Below, piece after piece: positions 47,729 to 56,962 of a stretch of DNA of 64,000 nucleotides. The notes under the pieces were generated by a model that was not told the DNA's origin, made no database searches, and saw only the letters and a program-made list of their open reading frames with translations. The position numbers and the translations under genes are program-made. The stretch is from NCBI GenBank assembly GCA_038040195.1, contig JBBPIR010000002.1, positions 192,342-256,341 of the forward strand, in the 5' to 3' direction. The number at the start of each line of letters is the position of its first letter. Within the stretch, counting starts at the first letter, position 1. This DNA comes from Chloroflexota bacterium. Lineage in GTDB: Bacteria; Chloroflexota; Limnocylindria; QHBO01.

Positions 47729-48717
47729 CGAGTCGATGCCTCCGCCACGACCTCGTCCTGGACGGCGGCCCCTGAACCCACCGGCAGAGCAGCCGCGGTG
47801 ATACCGCTGGCGGCCAGGCTGGCCGCCAGGTCTGGGGGCAGCTCGCTCCAGGCTTCCAGTCGGGCGCCATCGCTCGGTCGGGCGAATGCGAGGCGTGCCG
47901 CGTGCAGAAATTGGCGCCGCAGCTCGCCGGGCCCCACGCCTCCGCCATATCGCAGATCCCCCGCGATGGGCAGCCGCAGGTAGGTGAGGTGGGCCCGCAG
48001 CTGGTGCGTCCGCCCTGTCTGTGGCTGCAGGCGAAGCAGCGTGTAGCCACCCCCGCTGCCGATGACCTCGTAGTCCGTGACGGCCGATCGGCCGCGCGCG
48101 ACAACCGCCATCCGCTGGCGGTCACGTGGGTCTCGTCCGACGGGCGCCTCGATCCTGCCGAGCGCCGCGGGCGCCTCACCGCGGACCAGTGCCACGTACT
48201 CCTTGTCCACTTCCCGCTCGCCGAACTGCCGCATCAGGGCGGCCTGGGCGGCATCGGTCTTGGCCACCACCAGCAGACCGGAGGTGTCACGGTCGAGCCG
48301 ATGCACGATGCCGGGTCGGCCCACCCCGGCGATGGAACCCAGCGACTCCTTGCGCGAGGCAGCCCGTCCCAGCAGGGCGTGGACGAGGGTCCCGGTCGGG
48401 TGGCCGGCGGATGGATGCACGACCATGCCGGCCGGCTTGTCGACCACGAGCACGTCGTCGTCCTCGTAGACGACACGGATGGGGATGGCTTCCGGCACGA
48501 GGGTCGGATCCGGCGGCGCCGAAAGCGTGATCCGGAGCTGCTCCCCGCCCGTGAGCCGATCACTCGCCCGCCGGGGGCGGCCATCCACCAGGGCCCGGCC
48601 GTCGCCGAGCAGCCGTTGGGCGTGCGCGCGTGAGATTCCGGCCACGGCGGCCACTGCCACGTCGACGCGTCCGGCGGGGGCGGGGCCTTCCAGGATCCGC
48701 TCCCCGCTCGCGATCAT
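47725..48717 (-). CDS. rluD: RluA-family pseudouridine synthase (RluD-like)
   Basis: The enzyme makes pseudouridines in 23S rRNA. An S4 domain at the N-terminus (RVDVAVAAVAGISRAHAQRLL) precedes the catalytic domain with VVDKPAGMVVHPSAGH, HRLDRDTSGLLVVAKT (catalytic Asp) and LQPQTGRTHQLRAHL. The ATG at 48717 overlaps lspA (ATGA) and gives 330 residues. The lspA-rluD pairing is conserved. The exact target uridines are inferred only. Confidence 0.92.
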   Translation of the reverse strand: MIASGERILEGPAPAGRVDVAVAAVAGISRAHAQRLLGDGRALVDGRPRRASDRLTGGEQLRITLSAPPDPTLVPEAIPIRVVYEDDDVLVVDKPAGMVVHPSAGHPTGTLVHALLGRAASRKESLGSIAGVGRPGIVHRLDRDTSGLLVVAKTDAAQAALMRQFGEREVDKEYVALVRGEAPAALGRIEAPVGRDPRDRQRMAVVARGRSAVTDYEVIGSGGGYTLLRLQPQTGRTHQLRAHLTYLRLPIAGDLRYGGGVGPGELRRQFLHAARLAFARPSDGARLEAWSELPPDLAASLAASGITAAALPVGSGAAVQDEVVAEASTR

Positions 48718-49220
48718 GCGGCGCTGGCGGCGGCGCGCCGATCGAGGACCGACAGGAAGAGGACCAGGCCCAGGATGCCGACCACGACCGATGCATCGGC
48801 CACGTTGAAGGTCGGCCAGCGGAGGGTCCCGATGCCCACCGACACGAAGTCGGGCACTGAGCCGTCGAGCACGCGATCGGTGAGGTTGCCCAGCGTCCCA
48901 CCCAGCACCAGGCCCAGGAGGGCTGCGGCCAGCCCGCCACGCACCCGCCCGGTCAGATGGACCCACGCGATGGCGACCAGCGTCGCGACGCCGACCGCGA
49001 TGAAGAAGATCCCGCCACCCTGGAGCAGGCCGAATGCCGCTCCCTGGTTCTCGGTGTGCCAGATTTGGACCAGGTCCCCGGCCACCGGGACCTGCTGCCC
49101 GAGGTCGATGTTGGCCACCACCCACGCCTTGGTCAGCCGATCGAGCAGGTAGACGACCGCGGCGGCACTCAGGAGCAGACCCGTCTGTGCCCACGGTCGT
49201 CGCAAGGGGGAGTCGCTCAT
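48714..49220 (-). CDS. lspA: Lipoprotein signal peptidase (signal peptidase II)
   Basis: LspA cleaves prolipoprotein signal peptides. It has four hydrophobic helices, the DRLTKAWV start block, ENQGAAFGLLQG, and the two catalytic Asp residues in GNLTDRVLDG and TFNVADASVVVG. The length is 168 residues. It lies 19 bases after ileS. The DUF4015 lipoprotein at 39043 is a likely substrate. Confidence 0.95.
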   Translation of the reverse strand: MSDSPLRRPWAQTGLLLSAAAVVYLLDRLTKAWVVANIDLGQQVPVAGDLVQIWHTENQGAAFGLLQGGGIFFIAVGVATLVAIAWVHLTGRVRGGLAAALLGLVLGGTLGNLTDRVLDGSVPDFVSVGIGTLRWPTFNVADASVVVGILGLVLFLSVLDRRAAASAA

Positions 49221-49239
49221 GGCCTTCGAGCGTACGCCA

Positions 49240-52200
49240 TCACTCGGCCCGACGCAGCGCCAGCCCGATCGTCGCGCCGTCGAGGGTCAGCTCCTCGCGG
49301 GCAGTGGCGTCCGGCAGCTCCGCCGTCTCCCCCACCTCGAGCGCGACTGCGAGGGTCTCGGCTGCCAGCCACGGCCGGTGCGGTGCGAGCTGCTTGGCCA
49401 CGTCCGCAGGCGCGGAAACGGCGACCACGATGCGGTCGCTGATCTCCAGGCCGGCCGACTTGCGCAGGTTCTGGAGCCGATGCGCGACCTCACGGGCCAA
49501 TCCCTCGGCGGCCAGGGCGTCGTCGACCTGGGTGTCGAGCGCAACCAGCACCTCCCCGTCCTCGGCCATCTCATGGCCGGCGCGGGCCTGGGCCGTGAGC
49601 TCGAACTCGTCGGGCGCCAGGGTCACGCCGCCCGCCACCGCGCCGTCATCGGTCAGGTGCCAGTCACCCGATCGCACCGCGGCCATGATCCGGGCCACGT
49701 CCTGACCATGCCGCGGGCCGATGACCGGCAGGAGCGGATAGAGGGCGCGGTCGACCAGTTCGGCGTCGTCGGTGATGAGCTCCAGCTCCTTCACGTTGAG
49801 CTCGTCCCGGACATGGGACTCCAGCTCGGCCCCAACGGCCGGCTCGGATGCCAGGGCCCCGGCGGCGGACGTCGGCAGCCGAACCCGCATCCGGCGCAGC
49901 GGCTGCCGGGTGCGGATCCCGCTCGCGGCGCGCGCGGTACGGCCCAGCCCCACGACGCGCCGGGCGAGCGCGACTGATTGGTCGGTGGCCGTATCGCGAC
50001 GGCCCCGCGAGCTCGGGTAGTCGCTCAGGTGCACGCTGTCAGGCCCGGCCGGGTCGACCGCCACCACCAGGTTCTGCCACAGCGCGTCAGCCAGGTGGGG
50101 AACGAAGGGTGCGAGGAGCTGGGTCAGAGTCGTCAGCACCTCGTGCAGGGTGGCGTAGGCGGCGCGCTTGTCAGCGTCCAGCTCTCCCTTCCAGAAGCGG
50201 CGACGGTTGCGCCTGACGTACCAGTTCGACAGCTCGTCGACGAATGCCTCGAGCCGGCGAGCCGCGCGCGCCGCGTCGTACGCGTCCAGATCCGCGCGGA
50301 CGTCCTCCACCAGCCCATCCAGGCGGGACGCGATCCAGCGATCGAGCAGCGCCCGGCTGCCCTCGCCGTCGTCGGCGGCGCCGGGGACCCATCCGTCCAG
50401 GCGGGCATAGGTCACGAAGAAGCTGTAGGTGTTCCATAGCGGCAACACGAAGCGCCGAACGACCTCGGCCCCCGAGCTGTATCCGAAGTTCACGTTGACC
50501 GATGGGTTGGCGGCGGCATACAGCCAGCGCATGACATCGGCGCCGATCTCCTCCGCGGCGTCGTCGAACCAGATCGCGTTGCCGCGGCTCTTGTGCATCT
50601 CCTCGCCGTGCTCGTCGCGGACCAGGGCATGGCCGAGCAGCGTGCGCGTCGGTGGCCGGCCGGTGAGCACGGTGGACATGGTGAGCAGCGCGTAGAACCA
50701 ATTGCGGAACTGGCCCGGGAACGATTCGGTGATGAAGTCGGCCGGGAACCAGGCGGCCCAATGCTCGGGGTCGTCCGTCCAGCCCAGGGTCGAATAGGCC
50801 ACGATGCCCGCGTCGAGCCACGGGTTGCCCACGTCGGCGATGCGGCGCGCCCGTCCATCGCACGTACGACACGCGATCTCCACCTGGTCGATCCACGGGC
50901 GGTGCGCCGTGTGGCCGTCGAAGGCATCCCAGCCGGCCACCGCGCGCTCACGGAGCTCCTCCCTGGACCCGATCACCTCCCACGCCTCGCAGGACTCGCA
51001 GACCCAGAACGGCAACGCCAGGCCGTAGTAGCGCTTCTTGCTGATCATCCAATCCCGCATGTTCCGGAGCCAGTCGAGCTCGCGTTCCTCCAGGCCGATG
51101 CCCTCCGGCAACCATCGGACCTGGCGGGTCACTTCGCTGATCTCCTCGCGCAACGGGTCCATGGCAATGAACCACTCGTCGACCAGCCTGAACAACAGCT
51201 GCGTGCTGCAGCGCCAGCACACCGGGTAATGGTGGGTGAACGTCTCGCGGGCCACCAGGAGGCCCTTGGCCGCAAGGTCGTCGGCGACCGCCGGCGCCAG
51301 GTCATCTGCCTCTTCGGCGGTTGCGCCCGCGAACCGCCCGGTCTGCCATCCGTAGCCGTCGCGGAAGACCCCGAACTCGTCGATCGGGTCCAGGACCGCC
51401 AGCCCGTCGCGCTGGGCCAATGCGAAGTCCTCCTGGCCGCAGCCGGGGGCGATGTGGACGATGCCGGTCCCTTCGGCGTCCGAAACCTCGTCCCACGCGA
51501 TGACTGCGTGCGCCACGCCGGCCTGCACGGGGAGCTCGTCGAACGGTCCGCGATACGTCAGACCCAACAGGTCGGCGCCGCGCGCCTCGCTCAGAACCAC
51601 GGCGGAGGGAGCCAGTCGGGGGCGCGAACCCCGGCTCAGCCACCAGCGGTCGCCGTCCGCACCCTCGACCAGCTCGTACGTCAGTTCGGGATGCACCGCG
51701 GCGGCCACGTTGCTCGACAGGGTCCAGGGGGTCGTGGTCCACACCAGGAGGGACTCGCCCTCGTGGCCCGGGCTGGTCAACGGCAACCGGATGGTGAGCG
51801 ACAGGTGGCTCAGCTCCCGGTAGCCCTCGGTCGCGATCTCCATGTTGGACAGGCCGGTGCCACAGCGCGGGCACCACGGCATGACGTCATGGCCGCGGTA
51901 CAGCAGCCCGCGCTCGTGGCATCGGCGCAGGAACTGCCAGATCGTGTAGTTGTTTTGGTCGGAGTTCGTGTAGTAGGAGTGGTCCCAGTCCATCCAGTAG
52001 CCGAGCCGCCGGCTCTGCTCGGTGATGCGCTGGGCGAACGTCTCGACCCTCGCCTTGCACAGTTCGACGAAGCGGTCGATTCCGTAGGCCTCGATGTCAC
52101 GCTTGTTCGTGAAGCCGAGCTCGCGCTCCACCTCGACCTCGATCCATAACCCCTGGCAGTCGAAGCCGTTCTGATAGCGCTGGCGCTCGCCGAGCATCGT

Positions 52201-52431
52201 GTGATAGCGCTGGTACAGGTCCTTGTAGGTCCGGCCCCACGCGTGGTGAACGCCCATCGGGTTGTTGGCGGTGATCGGTCCATCCAGGAAGCTGAATCGC
52301 CGTTCGGCGCGCTCGTTGCGCACGAGGTACCGCTCCGGCGTGCGCTGCCGGCGCCAGATCTCCGCCATCTCGCGCTCCAGCGCGGGCACGTCGAGCGAGC
52401 TGCTCACTGGCTTGAACACGGCGGTCGCCAT
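49240..52431 (-). CDS. ileS: Isoleucyl-tRNA synthetase, type 2-like
   Basis: IleRS charges tRNA-Ile. The HIGH-like motif is GVHHAWGR within PMGVHHAWGRTYKDLYQRY, the editing domain has LVWTTTPWTLSSN, and the KMSKS-like motif is EMHKSRGN. The anticodon-binding domain ends in a C-terminal region without the zinc finger of type 1 enzymes. The VHHAWGR and HKSRGN forms and the 1063-residue length match the eukaryote-like type 2 enzymes. The ATG at 52431 lies very close to GGAGGA, so a GTG four codons later is possible. A T-box-like leader precedes it. Confidence 0.94.
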   Translation of the reverse strand: MATAVFKPVSSSLDVPALEREMAEIWRRQRTPERYLVRNERAERRFSFLDGPITANNPMGVHHAWGRTYKDLYQRYHTMLGERQRYQNGFDCQGLWIEVEVERELGFTNKRDIEAYGIDRFVELCKARVETFAQRITEQSRRLGYWMDWDHSYYTNSDQNNYTIWQFLRRCHERGLLYRGHDVMPWCPRCGTGLSNMEIATEGYRELSHLSLTIRLPLTSPGHEGESLLVWTTTPWTLSSNVAAAVHPELTYELVEGADGDRWWLSRGSRPRLAPSAVVLSEARGADLLGLTYRGPFDELPVQAGVAHAVIAWDEVSDAEGTGIVHIAPGCGQEDFALAQRDGLAVLDPIDEFGVFRDGYGWQTGRFAGATAEEADDLAPAVADDLAAKGLLVARETFTHHYPVCWRCSTQLLFRLVDEWFIAMDPLREEISEVTRQVRWLPEGIGLEERELDWLRNMRDWMISKKRYYGLALPFWVCESCEAWEVIGSREELRERAVAGWDAFDGHTAHRPWIDQVEIACRTCDGRARRIADVGNPWLDAGIVAYSTLGWTDDPEHWAAWFPADFITESFPGQFRNWFYALLTMSTVLTGRPPTRTLLGHALVRDEHGEEMHKSRGNAIWFDDAAEEIGADVMRWLYAAANPSVNVNFGYSSGAEVVRRFVLPLWNTYSFFVTYARLDGWVPGAADDGEGSRALLDRWIASRLDGLVEDVRADLDAYDAARAARRLEAFVDELSNWYVRRNRRRFWKGELDADKRAAYATLHEVLTTLTQLLAPFVPHLADALWQNLVVAVDPAGPDSVHLSDYPSSRGRRDTATDQSVALARRVVGLGRTARAASGIRTRQPLRRMRVRLPTSAAGALASEPAVGAELESHVRDELNVKELELITDDAELVDRALYPLLPVIGPRHGQDVARIMAAVRSGDWHLTDDGAVAGGVTLAPDEFELTAQARAGHEMAEDGEVLVALDTQVDDALAAEGLAREVAHRLQNLRKSAGLEISDRIVVAVSAPADVAKQLAPHRPWLAAETLAVALEVGETAELPDATAREELTLDGATIGLALRRAE

Positions 52432-52439
52432 TCCTCCAA

Positions 52440-52530
52440 CCACACACGAATCCCGCCCCGATCGTGCCGGGACGGGATCAACTCCCGCGGTAACACCCGC
52501 GCTCTTCGATTGGCGCCGATGGTCGCAGCC
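52440..52530 (-). promoter_or_regulatory. T-box-like leader of ileS
   Basis: The minus strand contains GGGTGTTACCGCGG (52485-52498), one base from the T-box consensus GGGTGGTACCGCGG. It is followed by a 10-bp stem (arms 52469-52478 and 52450-52459, one G-T pair) and then the Shine-Dalgarno. ATC isoleucine codons occur upstream in hairpin-loop contexts (near 52507 and 52519). There is no T-run, so control would be at translation, as in the ultrashort ileS T-boxes known from Actinobacteria. The fold and specifier are inferred by eye. Confidence 0.6.
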
Positions 52531-52542
52531 GTCGGCGCCGAT

Positions 52543-52548
52543 TGTCAA
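52543..52548 (-). promoter_or_regulatory. Consensus -35 box upstream of ileS
   Basis: TTGACA lies immediately after the stop of the upstream gene. A GACCAT 18 bases downstream is a poor -10 candidate. If this is the promoter, the transcript begins near 52512 and only the second hairpin with an ATC loop is transcribed. Confidence 0.4.
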
Positions 52549-52554
52549 TTTCAG

Positions 52555-53973
52555 TCAGCCGATGACGGACCGGGTCACCAGCAGGAGGGCCACCAAGGCC
52601 GCGACCGAACTCAGGCCGGCCAACCGCGGCCATCGGCCGTGCGCAAGAAAGATCGCCAGCGCGGCCACCGGTCCGCACAGCAGCAGAGCGGCGGCCAGCG
52701 GGTCGAGCCCAGACTGCCCGGGCGTCGCGCCGGTGATGAGCGCCAGGAGCCAGCTGAAGAGCGCGCCCACGAGCGGGGTTCCGATCAGGACGAGACCGGG
52801 CGTCAAATCGGGGCGCGCCACGCGGCGAGCCATATCCCGCGACGGCCGCCGGCGCGGGATGACGCGCGGGAAGGTCCTCGACGGCGCAGACGGCGTGGCC
52901 GTCGCTGTTGCAGCGGTTGCAGCGGTTGCAGCAGCCGGAATCGCCGATACCGCGGGAACCACGGCCGATGCGACCGAGGAAGAAACGACCGCGGCGGACG
53001 CGACCGCGGGGATGGGCGCGGGGACGGACGGCACCACTCTCGTGCCAGCAGGGGTCAGGGCCGCCACGCTGGCCGTGAAGCTGGCAGCCGCCTGCTCCTC
53101 GCGAGCCCCGGTGATGGCGGCGCGGCGCTCGCGGGCCAGCCGGTCCTCGAGCCACATGCGCTCGATCCCGGTCAGCGGCCGGGGCTGTGTCGCCCGTTCG
53201 AACACCGGCGCCGGCTGGGGGGCAGGCATCGGTTCGAAGGCCGGTGTCCCTCTCAAGGCGGGTGGTCCTCGGAAGGCGGGCGGCCCTCGAAATGCGGGTT
53301 CGAGTGCGGGTGCGGGTTGGAGAGCTGGAGCCGTGGTGGCCATCGGGGGCACCGGTACTCGCGGAACGGCGCCCGACGGGATGGCCATCGGCCGGAAGCC
53401 CGGCGGGGCGACCTCCGGCGGTGCGCCGGCCGCCGAGATCCGACGCTCGGCGCGCGTCTGCGCCGCCGCCCGTAACGCGGCCACGAAGTCCGCTTCTGAG
53501 GCAACGGCGACCGCCACGCGGCCTCGCTCAGTAGGCACCAGGATGACGGCGGGGGTCACGGCCAGGCGGATGACCTCAACTGCCTCGCCGGCGGGAAGCG
53601 TGGCTCGCCCCACCGCCCAACCCAGCGAGCCGAGGCGCACCCTCAGGTTCACCTTCCGCGGCCCGGCGGTCGCGACCCGGTTCATGTCTCCCCGCACAAG
53701 GTGATAACGCCGGTCAGTCCCCACCCCCCTCAGGTGGAGGTAGTCGGGCTCGACCATCAGCCGGAGGGACAGGATTCGGATCGCCAGCCCCAGCCCGATA
53801 AACCCGACCACTCCGCCGGCCACCAGGAGCGCGACCATCGGCGCTGCGCCCACGATCACCCCAAGCGCACCAGCCGCCGCTCCGACCATAACGAGCAGTG
53901 CCGGAGCGGCCAGCATGCGTCTCGGATCGCGGGCCAATTCGACCCGGGCCAATGGTGCGGCGGAGAGACTCAC
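52555..53973 (-). CDS. Membrane protein with PH-like domain and Pro/Ala-rich linker, unknown function
   Basis: The 472-residue product has two N-terminal membrane helices (about 20-65), a beta-rich segment resembling bacterial PH domains (about 70-165, ending in a VASEADFVAALRAA helix), and a long linker with FRGPPAFRGPPALRG-type repeats and Pro, Ala and Val runs (about 190-385). Three C-terminal helices (about 395-470) follow. I do not recognise a named family. It is flanked by ilvE upstream and the ileS leader downstream, neither of which suggests a role. The base composition is like its neighbours. Confidence 0.75.
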   Translation of the reverse strand: MSLSAAPLARVELARDPRRMLAAPALLVMVGAAAGALGVIVGAAPMVALLVAGGVVGFIGLGLAIRILSLRLMVEPDYLHLRGVGTDRRYHLVRGDMNRVATAGPRKVNLRVRLGSLGWAVGRATLPAGEAVEVIRLAVTPAVILVPTERGRVAVAVASEADFVAALRAAAQTRAERRISAAGAPPEVAPPGFRPMAIPSGAVPRVPVPPMATTAPALQPAPALEPAFRGPPAFRGPPALRGTPAFEPMPAPQPAPVFERATQPRPLTGIERMWLEDRLARERRAAITGAREEQAAASFTASVAALTPAGTRVVPSVPAPIPAVASAAVVSSSVASAVVPAVSAIPAAATAATAATATATPSAPSRTFPRVIPRRRPSRDMARRVARPDLTPGLVLIGTPLVGALFSWLLALITGATPGQSGLDPLAAALLLCGPVAALAIFLAHGRWPRLAGLSSVAALVALLLVTRSVIG

Positions 53974-54019
53974 GCCGGGTGCCTCGTGCTGCCCCTCGTA
54001 CCGTGCGGCGCCGGGGCGG

Positions 54020-54982
54020 TCAGTAGACCGGGGTCAGCCAACCCCGGTAGGTGTCGGACCGACCCCGCACCGCGTCGAAGTAGATCGTGTGCAGCCGGCG
54101 GGTGATCGGCCCCGGAGCGCCCTGCCCGATCGTCCGGTTATCGATCTCGATCACCGGGGCCAGCTGGGCGCCCGTGCCGCACAGGAAGACCTCGTCTGCC
54201 TGGTACAGCTCGGTGCGATCGATGACCCGTTCGACCACGCCGATGCCCAGGTCGCCGGCCACCTCCATGATGTGGCGGCGGGTAATCCCCTCCAGGATGT
54301 TGTCGGTCACCGCCGGGGTGACGAGGGCGCCGTCCCGGACGATGAACAGGTTCTCGGCGCTGCCCTCGCTCACGTGCCCGTCCTGGGTCAGCATGATGGC
54401 CTCGTCGAAGCCGTTGACCTGCGCCTCGGACTTGGCCAGCGCCCCGTTGACGTAGCCGCCGGTGATCTTGCTCCGGGCCGGAATGGCGTTGTCGTCGTTC
54501 CGCCGCCAGCTGCTGACCTGGGCCCGGATGCCGTTTTCGGTGTCGATGTACTTGCCGAACGGGAGCGTGAAGATGACGAGGTCCGTCTCGAGGTTGTGGA
54601 GGCGGACGCCGACCGCTTCGGTGGACTTGTACAGGATGGGCCGGATGTAGGCGTCCTCGCGCATTTCGCTCCGCCGCAGGATCTCGAGCGTAATCCCGAT
54701 CAGCTCCTCGGGGCTGTGCCGAAGCTCGAGCTGGAGGATGGGCGCTGACCGATGCAGGCGCTGAAAATGGGCGAGGAGATCGAGGCCGTAGAGCTGTTCC
54801 TGCTCCGGGTTCCAGTAGGCGCGGATGCCCTCGAACACGGCGGTCCCGTAGTTGAACGCATGCGTCGTGACGCTGATCCGGGCCTCGTCCAGCGGAACCA
54901 GCTCTCCCCGGAAGTACGCCCATAGACCAACCGTTGAGCGGGGGTGGGGATGCACGCCAGTCGAGGACTCCTGCTTCAGCAC
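54020..54982 (-). CDS. ilvE: Branched-chain amino acid aminotransferase
   Basis: This PLP enzyme performs the last step of Leu, Ile and Val synthesis. Motifs: HAFNYGTAVFEGIRAYW, a PLP Lys in SKITGGYVNGALAKSEA, EAIMLTQDGHVSEGSAENLF and the FLCGTGAQLAPV region. The start is GTG, six bases after GAGGAG, giving 320 residues. It has a TATACT box 59 bases upstream and stands alone. Confidence 0.94.
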   Translation of the reverse strand: MLKQESSTGVHPHPRSTVGLWAYFRGELVPLDEARISVTTHAFNYGTAVFEGIRAYWNPEQEQLYGLDLLAHFQRLHRSAPILQLELRHSPEELIGITLEILRRSEMREDAYIRPILYKSTEAVGVRLHNLETDLVIFTLPFGKYIDTENGIRAQVSSWRRNDDNAIPARSKITGGYVNGALAKSEAQVNGFDEAIMLTQDGHVSEGSAENLFIVRDGALVTPAVTDNILEGITRRHIMEVAGDLGIGVVERVIDRTELYQADEVFLCGTGAQLAPVIEIDNRTIGQGAPGPITRRLHTIYFDAVRGRSDTYRGWLTPVY

Positions 54983-55040
54983 GGCAATCTCCTCACCGGC
55001 CGGGCCGCGTGGGCGGTACGAGGTCTCGGCACCGGCGGAG

Positions 55041-55046
55041 AGTATA
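55041..55046 (-). promoter_or_regulatory. -10 element of ilvE
   Basis: TATACT lies 59 bases before ilvE on the minus strand, in the 78-base gap after the cation exchanger gene. No clear -35 partner is visible. Confidence 0.45.
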
Positions 55047-55060
55047 CGCCGGCACTCCTA

Positions 55061-56158
55061 TCAGCCCCCACCGGGCGGGAAGAGCACGACCGCCAGGATA
55101 TAGAGCACGTAGATCGGTCCACCGATGAGCAGCCAGGACCCCCGGAGGCGGTGCGTTCGGAGCATGGGGCCAAGGATGAGGAGCGTGGCGAGGATCGCGG
55201 CGCCCGCCGAGGCGAACGACAATGCGTTCTCGGCGTTGAACGTCCAGCTCGTGAACAGGATCCCAATCGCGGTCGGGAAGCAGGCCTGGAAGACCATCGC
55301 CCCGGTGATGTTGCCCATCGCCAGCGTGTCCTTGCCTTTCCGAACCCACAGCACGCTGTTGAACTTCTCCGGCAGCTCGGTCGCGATGGGCGCCACGATG
55401 AGCGCGAAGAGACGCGCGTCAAACCCGATCGCGACCGAGGCGTGCTCCAGGGCACCCACGAACACCTGCGCTCCGAGCACGATGCAGCCCAGGGCGACCA
55501 GGGTCTGGGCCACGATGATCCACAGCCGCGGCATGCCGTGGCTCTCGAGCTGCCCGGCATCCTCAGGAAGGTGGGTGTCCGCCCCACCCTTTAGGCCCGG
55601 CAACCGCGTGGCGTGCAGGCGCGCCAGCTCGGGCGCCTCCCCGTCGCCGCCCCCGCGGAAGTGGGCGCGGACGTAAAACACGTAGATCCCCGTCAGCAGC
55701 ACCACCGCGAGGTAATCGGCCCAACGCCACGCCTCGGGCAGGAACGCCGCGCCAATGGCGATCCCGTAGGCGACGAGGAAGAACACCACGTCCTGCGCCA
55801 TGACGTCCACGTTGACGGTCATGTCGGAGGCCCGCCGGCCGCGGCGGGCGAAGGCCAGGATGGCGAGCCCGGTGATGAACATGGCCAGGGTGGCCAGCGT
55901 GAACGGCGCGCCGAGAATGGCGCCCACGCCGACCTCCTCCGAACCAACGCTCGCTACTCCGCCGGCGAGCACCGGACCCACGATGGCAATCACCGGAATG
56001 AGCGTTTCGGGGAGTGCGGTGGCCACCGCGGCCAGGACGCTGCCAACCGCCCCCTCCCCCAGGTTCAGCCGGTGGCCGAACCACTCGATCCCGTTCGTGA
56101 AGAGCTCGGCACCGATCAGGATGATGGCCAGCGAGAAGACGAAGAGGATGACGTCCAT
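55061..56158 (-). CDS. Sodium/calcium exchanger family membrane protein
   Basis: The 365-residue product has about ten membrane helices arranged as two halves. Each half carries an alpha-repeat: AVGSVLAAVATALPETLIPV in the first and FALIVAPIATELPEKFNSVL followed by GNITGAMVFQACF in the second. These acidic helix-break motifs are the ion-binding sites of the CaCA superfamily. A Gly/Asp/Glu-rich cytoplasmic loop separates the halves. The transported ion cannot be told from sequence. It is a single gene between ilvE and rpsR. Confidence 0.88.
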   Translation of the reverse strand: MDVILFVFSLAIILIGAELFTNGIEWFGHRLNLGEGAVGSVLAAVATALPETLIPVIAIVGPVLAGGVASVGSEEVGVGAILGAPFTLATLAMFITGLAILAFARRGRRASDMTVNVDVMAQDVVFFLVAYGIAIGAAFLPEAWRWADYLAVVLLTGIYVFYVRAHFRGGGDGEAPELARLHATRLPGLKGGADTHLPEDAGQLESHGMPRLWIIVAQTLVALGCIVLGAQVFVGALEHASVAIGFDARLFALIVAPIATELPEKFNSVLWVRKGKDTLAMGNITGAMVFQACFPTAIGILFTSWTFNAENALSFASAGAAILATLLILGPMLRTHRLRGSWLLIGGPIYVLYILAVVLFPPGGG

Positions 56159-56202
56159 GCCGAAGCCTTGGCCCTCCGCCGACGCTCAGGCCGATCGCGC
56201 GG

Positions 56203-56478
56203 TCAGGGCCGGAGGTGCTGGGGAGCGATGGGCAGTAGCGCGACCTGGCGCGCGCGCTTGAGGGCCACCGTCAGCATGCGCTGATGGCGGGCGCAGGTCC
56301 CCGTCTTCCGCCGTGGCTCGATCTTGGCACGCTCCGAGAGGTAACGCCGCAGGCGGTTGACCTCCTTGTAATCGATGGCGTCGACCTTGTCGACGCAGAA
56401 GTTGCAGACCTTGCGGCGGCGCCGGTCACGGTAGTAGTCCGATGTCTCGCGGCGTCGGGGTCGGGCTGGGTTGGGCAT
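56203..56478 (-). CDS. rpsR: 30S ribosomal protein bS18
   Basis: bS18 pairs with bS6 on the 30S platform. The [19 protein letters not shown] and [18 protein letters not shown] blocks are diagnostic, and the three cysteines indicate the zinc-type paralogue. I used the ATG at 56478 (91 residues); a TTG at 56484 has better spacing from GAGG and adds two residues. It is the last gene of the rpsF-ssb-rpsR operon. Confidence 0.95.
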   Translation of the reverse strand: MPNPARPRRRETSDYYRDRRRRKVCNFCVDKVDAIDYKEVNRLRRYLSERAKIEPRRKTGTCARHQRMLTVALKRARQVALLPIAPQHLRP

Positions 56479-56500
56479 GCGCAATCAGTCCTCGGGCGGT

Positions 56501-56962
56501 TCAGAACGGAATATCGTCAAGGTCCACGCTTTCCGACGCGGCACCCTCGCCGGCCGCAGCAGGAGCGCCCCTCGGGACGGCCGCCGGCGGTGCGTCGCTG
56601 GCTGCCTCACCGATGCCGAACGCCTCGCCCGGATCGCGGCGCTCGAGGGAGACGACGCGGGCAAACCGAATCTCCACCGAGGTGCGCTTCTGGCCGTCAT
56701 TGCCCTCGAACTCACGGACCCGCAGCTGACCTTCGGCGAATACCTTGTTGCCCTTGCGGAACTGCTCGGCGGCGCGCTCAGCAGCCTGGTCCCACAGCTC
56801 GACGCGGAACCACTGCGTCTCCTCCTGCCATTCCCCGTCCTGGCCGCGATGTCGGTTGTTGACGGCCACCCGGAGGTTGGTCACCGCCTTGCCGCCCGGC
56901 GTGTAGCGCAGCTCGGGGTCGGCTCCCAGGTTACCGATGATCATCATCTTATTGAGCGTCAT
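56501..56962 (-). CDS. ssb: Single-stranded DNA-binding protein
   Basis: SSB coats single-stranded DNA in replication and repair. The OB fold begins MTLNKMMIIGNLGADPELRY and has WFRVELWDQAAE and VFAEGQLRVREF. An Ala/Pro/Gly linker leads to the acidic protein-interaction tip DLDDIPF. The length is 153 residues. It overlaps rpsF by 4 bases and precedes rpsR. Confidence 0.97.
   Translation of the reverse strand: MTLNKMMIIGNLGADPELRYTPGGKAVTNLRVAVNNRHRGQDGEWQEETQWFRVELWDQAAERAAEQFRKGNKVFAEGQLRVREFEGNDGQKRTSVEIRFARVVSLERRDPGEAFGIGEAASDAPPAAVPRGAPAAAGEGAASESVDLDDIPF

Noticed and set aside
50593-52149. 518-codon plus-strand frame opposite ileS
   Set aside because: Antisense shadow of a fully conserved synthetase; no recognisable product.
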